Below are positions 58,164-64,000 of a stretch of 64,000 nt of DNA, one piece after another (the first letter of the stretch is position 1; every line of letters starts with the position of its first letter). The position numbers and the translations under genes are program-made. The notes below the pieces were generated by a model. That model made no database searches, had not been told where the DNA came from, and was given only the letters and a program-made list of their open reading frames with translations. Location: the NCBI GenBank assembly GCA_027559495.1, contig JAMXSV010000023.1:1-64000 (forward strand). The letters are read 5' to 3'. This DNA comes from Aurifilum marmelostoma (Eukaryota > Ascomycota > Sordariomycetes > Diaporthales > Cryphonectriaceae).

Positions 58164-61100
58164 CTAATCCGTACAAGCAACAATGACCTGCGGGTTCGGC
58201 TTGTACCCGTCACCCTCCTCGGCATACACCACGCTCTTGTACCCGGCCGCCTCGAGGCTCGTCTTCCAGAACGTCTCGTTGGCCAGGCAGTGCTTCCGGC
58301 CGTCCTCGAACAGCCACCAGCCCTCGAGCAGGCCAAAGACCAGGTCCAGCCAGAACAGCCGCGGGGTGACCTCGACGACGGCCAGGAACCCGCCGGGCCG
58401 CAGCATGGCGCGGGCGTTGGCGCAGCTGGCCGCGAGGCTCCTGGTGGCGTGGATGCAGTTGGTCGAGATGACGGCGTGGAACCGGCCCAGCAGGGACGGC
58501 GGGGGCGGCTGCTCGATGTCGAGCGTCATGTACTCCACCGTGCCCCTGGGGAGCTGCGCGTACAGGTTCTTGTACCGCTGCCGCGCCGCCCCCCGTCAGC
58601 GAGGGCGAGATGTCCGTGTAGGTGAACCTGAACGGGATCCCGGCCTCGACGAGCATGTCCAGGATGTACTTGGCCGTGCCGCCCAGCCCCGCGCCCACCT
58701 CGATGATCTCGATCACCTCGGGCGGAGACGAGGACGAGGACGAGAGCGAGGAGGTGAAGACGCGCCGCAGCAGCTCCGTGACCAGCCTGGACGCAGTGAC
58801 CAGCATGGGCGCGCTGGTGTAGAACTCCTGGAGCAGCAGCCGGCTCTTGCCAAAGACGAGCTGCATGGGGTCCGCGGCGCCCGTCAGGCACTCGGCCAGG
58901 CGCGAGCCCGTGACGTGGAGCAGCTGGTGCGTGTTGGCGTGGGGAGGGTCGTCGCGCACCAGCCTCTCGTACAGCGCCTGGGAGCTCGTCCTGTCGACAG
59001 GGCGGTACGTCCGCACCCGCCTGCCGTTGCGCCACTCGAGCAGCCGCCCGTCCTCGAGGATCTCGTACAGCGCGTTGAGCAGCTGGCCGTACCTGGGCAG
59101 CACGCCCGCCGGCTCGAGGGGCATGCCCTGGCGGGTCTTGTCCAGCGGGCAGCCCAGCTTCTCGAACGCCTCCGTGACAAAGGCGAGCACGAGCTGGCGC
59201 TGCGCTGGGTACACCCTGCTCAGGAAGTCGAAGCACCCGGCCTCCCTTGCGAACTGAGGCGCCAGGGTTATGGCCTGGCTGAAGGCCTCGTGGATCACCG
59301 GGCTCGACAGGCGAGGCTTGGGTGACGAGCCTGGCCGTGGCATCCTCTTTTCCAGACGAGGAGGTGCCGGCTGCAGCTGCTGCGTTCCGCTCTTGTTCAG
59401 GGTGGAGAGCATACGCTTCATCAGCTTCTGGCACAATGGGCCCAGTTCCACTTTGACCTAGAAGAGTGGAGATAAAGAAAAAGAAAGTCAGCTCAGAGAA
59501 CAGACACATATACACGAGGGACGAAGAAGGTATGAGATGAGGGAGGCAGACACAAGATGGAGGGGAGGACAAGAGAGATTGAACTTACACGAGGGCGCAT
59601 CATGATGGAAAAGTGGTCGCCGTCGATCACAAACGTCTCGATGTTGTTGCCGACCAGCTTGTCCCAGCCGCGAGGACCATACGACCTCTTCTCGGCCTCG
59701 AGCCACTCGACCCACTCCGGGTTCAGCTCCTTGTCGAGCCCGTCCCTCTCGGCAATGGCATGACCGACCTCGATGATCTTGTCCGACAGGTGCTCGACGA
59801 ACCCGACCCGCGCCCAGATGCAGTACACGTGTTCCGGGCGGAGCTCAGGCGGGATGGGGACGGGGTCAAAGTTGCCGGCGGTCCTGACACAGCCTGCGAC
59901 GTGGATCTTCTGTGGCTGCGTCAGGGGCTTCCTCTGGTCCTCCTCCGAGATGCTGTCGAACAGGCCCATCATCTGGCAGACCTCGACATTGACGTCGATG
60001 ATGCCCTTGAGGCTGCGGGGACAGGCCGCGTCCAGCACCAGGAAGCCGTGCACCCTATCGCCCGTGTTGATGAGGTACCTCACGGTCTCGTATGCGAACA
60101 CGCCCCCGATCGAGTACCCACCGACCATGTACGGGCCGTGGGGCTGCACCGACCGGATCGCCCTCGCGTAGATGGAGGCGACACCCTCGATGGTGACCCC
60201 AGGCAGGAAGAAGTCGCCCTCCTTGCCGCCCGTGAAGGGCGAGTCGAGAGCGTAGACCGTCAGGCCGGGGGCCAGCGCGGGCAGCTGCACATAGACGGCT
60301 GCCGAGCCGCCTCCGTCCGTGACCAGGAACAGGATAGGCCCTTCTGAGCGCGGCCGGCCCTGGAGGAGCACTGCCTTGCTCTGGTACTCTTCGGGGTTGA
60401 AGGTCTTCATCGGTGGTGGCGGCGGCAGGGCGGGCACCAACGATGGCGGCGGAAGTGAAGGAGGAGGAAGAGGGTCTGTTTTGTTGGTTTCACGAATGAG
60501 CACATCAGCTTTTTTTTTCTTCTTTCTTTTTGTTCTCGTTGGATGGACGGAGAGAGGGAGAGAGAGAGAAAGAGAGAGAGACGGAGAGAGAGTGTGTGTG
60601 TGTGTGTGTATGGAGAGAAACAAAAACATGTTGAGGGACTAGAAAGCCAAAGGACTTTACCGTCTACGGACCATTAGCCACCTTTTCCTCCTCCCCAAGC
60701 ATCCTCCGAACCTCGACAATCGTCTCGCAGTCTGAAAAGAGGTTGGCCGGCAGCTCCTCGCCCGTCTTGTCCTTGACCACCCCGATCACGGCGACGCTCA
60801 TGAGCGAGTCGATCCCCAGGTCCACAAAGGGCGTGTCCTCGCCAATCTCTGCAGGCATCACGCCGGTCTCCTTGGCGATCGCGTCCAGGATGGCTCCCAT
60901 CAGAGCAGACCCGGGCCCAGAGCCAGGCTTGCTGTTGTTGTTGTTGTTGTTGTTGTTGTTGGCGGCCCCCCAGGGCTCCTCCTGGTCGTGCGTGGAGCTG
61001 ACTGGGGTGGCGGCCCGGGCCAGCAGGTCAGGCGAGCCGTGGCTGCGCAGGTCGTTGTCAGTGCTGCTGCTGCTGAAGTCGTCGTCGTCCTCCTCCTCTT

Positions 61101-64000
61101 CGGCCTCGTCTTGGTCCTTGACGACTACGTATTCGTCCCCTGTGGACCCGGCTGACCCGTCCTCGCTGAAATACTCACGCAGCTCGGAGATGGTCGTGGC
61201 CCCCGAGATCAGCGATGCCGGGAGCTCGAGGTTCTTCTCGCTCTTGAGCTTGGTGGTGATGGAGACGGTGAGGAGCGAGTCGACGCCGAGCTCCTCCAGG
61301 GTCATGCTGTCTCCCATCTCGTCGAGCGAGGTGCCGATCTCCTTGCTGATGAGCGCGAGCACCGCCGACAGGTCATTGTTGACACTTGGCTTAGGCGCTG
61401 GTGCAGGTGCAGGCGCGGGTGTCTTGGCCACGGGCTTGACAACTGCTGCTGTACCGCTGGTGTTTGCAAAGGAATGAACTGGTGCAGTCTGCTGCTGGCC
61501 AGCGTACCCATGACTGACGGGCACAGGAGGAGCAGGAGCTCGCGGCGGGGCTGTCTTCACAGGGGCTCGTGGTGAAGGGACTGCCGGCACCTTTGCCACA
61601 GGCTTGGCCACAGGCTTGGCCACAGGCTTGGCCACAGCAGGTTTGGCCACGACCTCTGGTGCCCTGGTCTGGGCTGCAGCAGCTCGTGCTGGCGTGGCAC
61701 GAGACGCAGGAGCAGGACCGGCGGCGGACAGGCCGAGCATCCTCTGCAGGAGCGCCTTCTTGATGCGCTTGAACCGCAGCCCCTCGCCCAGGGCCACAAC
61801 GCCCTCGTCGTCAAAGACAGTCACATCGCAGACCAGGTTATCGCTGCCGCTGACGGCCTCGGCACGCACATGGCAGAGATACTGCCTGCCGCCGGTGAAG
61901 GCCTTGCTGAGCCGCATGGTGTCGCAGCCGGTGGACATGCAGATCATGTCGTCTGGGTTGGAGACGTCCGAGTTGAGGACGAAGCCGGCGGTCTGGGCAA
62001 TGTTGTCCAGCCAGCAGGGGTCAAAGGTGAAGCTGCAGTCCTCGGGGGTCTGGCGCAGGTCCAGGCGGACAGCTGCCTCCCGGAAGGACCTGTCGATGAA
62101 GATCTCCGAGATGGACTGGTACTCGCCCGAGTACTCGGTGATGGGGAAGAAGATCTTGTACACCATGTCCTTGAGCAGGTGGTGGACGACGACGGCGGGC
62201 TTGTCAGGCGAGGAGGAGGAGGAGGAGGAGGAGGAGGAAGGAGGGCTCATCAGACCTCGCACCCTGTCGTCGATGAGGTAGCGCCTCCTGGACCAGTCAC
62301 GCGTCCAGTCTGCCGTCTCGAGGTCGACCGTGCACCGGCAGTGCTCTTTGTCCGAGCTGACGGTGACCCTGGCGGTGGACGTGCCCGGCTTGATGGTGGC
62401 GCTGATCTTGACGAGCTGCGGTGCGGTGGACTCGAGGTTGAGGAACATGGGCGACGAGATGACGAGGTCGTGCAGGTCCATGGTGAGCACCGGCCTCCCG
62501 GGCTGCAGCCGCTCGTAGAGGTACTGGGCTGCTCCCAGGGCCATCTCCTTGTACAGGCTGCTCGGGGCGAGGGCGATGCCGATGACCCTGTGCCCGTCGA
62601 TCAGCTTGTGGAGCTTGGGGTCCTGGAGGTTGGTCGAGAACTCGACCGTGGCTCCTCCCTGGCCGTTGGGGGAGATGTCTTCCGCCAGAACCCGGTGCAG
62701 ACACGTGCTGACAGGAGGTATCTCGACCTCCTCTCGGCGCTCCTCGGGGCCTGGGAGCGCAGACGGCGGCAGCTGCGCGCTGGCCGCCTCCAGGGTCGCC
62801 ACGTGTTTCTTGAGCTGGGCAATCTCCTCCTCGAGGGCTGCCACGCCTCCTTTGTACTGGATCCAGAAGTCCTTGAGGTTGAAGTGGTACGACGGCAGGT
62901 CCACTGCGGCCAGGCCTGACCTGTACTGCCTGTGATACTCTGCCCAGTCGACAGTGATGCCGCTGTTGTAAGCCTCCGACACGATCTTGGACAAGGTCTT
63001 CCAGTTGGTGTCGGCAGACTTGAGGCACGGGAGCAGCTTGCAGGGCGCGGCCAGAGTGGCCTGCGTCATGGAGAGACACATGGCGCCCGGGCCCGTCTCG
63101 ACAAACAGCGTCTTGTCCGTGACGAGACCAGCAGCCTGCATGGCCTTGACGGCAGCCTCGAACTGGACTGGCTTGCGTGTCTGGTCTGCCATGTACGAGG
63201 CCGAGAAGATGCCCTCGCTGTCGACCATCCTGCCCAGCAGCGTCGAGGCGACGGGGACGACGGGCCTAGAGAAGGTCGCGCCCGCAGCAACCTGGCGGTA
63301 TTCCTCCAGGATGGTGTCGAGCTGCGCCGAGTGGAACGAGTACGGGACCGAGACGTACGAGGACTTGGCCAGCTGGTTCTCCTGCAGGACGGCCTGGATC
63401 TTCTCGAGGTTCTTCATGCGCCCGTTGACGACAATCGAGTTGGGCCCGTTGAAGCACGCAATCTCGTACGCGCCCGCGCCGTGCCCCTCGATCATGCTCC
63501 TGAAGCGGTCTGCCGACGCCTGGACGACGAGCATGCCGTGGGTGCCCCCTGGTGCAGAGCTCCTCCACCAGCTGCGCCCGCCTGCCGACCAGGAGGAGCG
63601 TGTCTGCCACCGTCAGGACGCCGGCGGTGCAGAGTGCTGCGTACTCGCCCAGGCTGTGGCCGATGACGGCGCTGGGCACGAGACCCCACGACCTGAGGAG
63701 GCGCGCGAGGGCAATCTCGATGGCCACGATGGCGAGGTGTGCCTCCACGGGCCCGAGATTGCTCACGTTCTTGACCTGGTCGTCCAGGACGCGGTCTATA
63801 AACGACGGCAGGTCCACGGACCTGCACATGTCGTCGAGCTCGGTCAGGCTCTGCCGGAAAGGCGCGCAGGTGTAGTACAGCGTCTTGGCCAGGCCGCAGA
63901 AGTTGAAGCCCTGGCCTGGGAAGACGAAGACGACAGAGGGCTGCGTCTTGCTGCTGCCTCTACCTGCTGGCTCCGGCGTCGTCGAGGCCAGCTGGGAGGC
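58164..64000 (-). CDS. Non-reducing polyketide synthase, partial: AT-PT-ACP-ACP-TE-MeT (5' end beyond the window)
   Basis: Coding segments on the minus strand are 64,000-60,672, 60,475-59,589 and 59,457-58,164. Domains in order: malonyl-CoA acyltransferase (VFPGQGFN, then the nucleophile GHSLGEYAALC, Ser codon 63,653-63,655); product-template domain (catalytic His in DGHRVIG, codon 62,590-62,592, and Asp in FDPCWLDNIAQTAGF); two acyl carriers (GVDSLLTV, Ser 61,276-61,278; GIDSLMSV, Ser 60,805-60,807); thioesterase (GYSIGG nucleophile, His in GDHFSIM); C-methyltransferase (IEVGAGLGGTAKY and NCIHATRSL). KS and SAT must lie beyond the edge. Two one-base frame breaks occur at G/C runs: 63,545-63,549 (AT) and 58,589-58,594 (MeT); each is repaired by dropping one base. 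Introns 60,671-60,476 (donor GTCCGT) and 59,588-59,458 (GTAAGT, in phase) join ACP to TE and TE to MeT. If the first is wrong, TE-MeT would be a separate protein. Product: an aromatic, C-methylated polyketide (inference). Confidence 0.88.

Overview
The window is nuclear DNA of a filamentous ascomycete (Pezizomycotina, most likely Sordariomycetes). Genes carry short introns (about 50-200 nt) with CTGAC/CTAAC-type branch sites, fungal gene families dominate, and there is a block of repeat-induced point mutation (RIP). Exon coordinates below come from reading splice signals and checking phases by hand. None has transcript support.

Layout. Bases 1-12,707 are an extremely AT-rich, gene-free block made of RIP-decayed LTR retrotransposons. 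One Ty3/gypsy-type element on the minus strand is complete from LTR to LTR (5,165-12,707, two 458-bp LTRs). A related partial copy (1-3,018) runs off the left edge, and an unassigned decayed stretch lies between them. The block ends abruptly 213 bp before an intron-containing tRNA-Val(CAC) gene (12,921-13,012). From there to the right edge composition is normal.

Bases 14,674-51,712 hold mainly housekeeping and signalling genes: a serine-rich protein with C-terminal membrane segments (-), a CHORD-like zinc protein (+), a STE3-type pheromone receptor (-), mitochondrial single-strand DNA-binding protein RIM1 (+), glutathione synthetase GSH2 (-), an ARIP4/ATRX-like SNF2 ATPase (+), 5-aminolevulinate synthase HEM1 (+), a Nudix hydrolase with a DUF4743-type N-terminus (-), a vacuolar-type MFS transporter (-) and a Gln/Pro-rich protein with a C-terminal Cys-rich module (+).

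From 52,553 to the right edge, all genes on the minus strand look like one end of a biosynthetic gene cluster: a MAPEG-family membrane protein, a seven-exon flavin-dependent halogenase and a non-reducing polyketide synthase cut by the window edge inside its AT domain. The visible PKS order is AT-PT-ACP-ACP-TE-MeT. The C-methyltransferase after the thioesterase is unusual. The expected product is a C-methylated, halogenated aromatic polyketide, and the MAPEG protein may serve in protection or tailoring; both are inference.

Five otherwise good genes (HEM1, Nudix, the Gln-rich protein, and the PKS in its AT and MeT parts) each carry one frame break at a G/C run of 5-6 bases that is fixed by removing one base. 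This points to systematic homopolymer over-calls in the assembly rather than five pseudogenes, and it will split these genes in automatic annotation.
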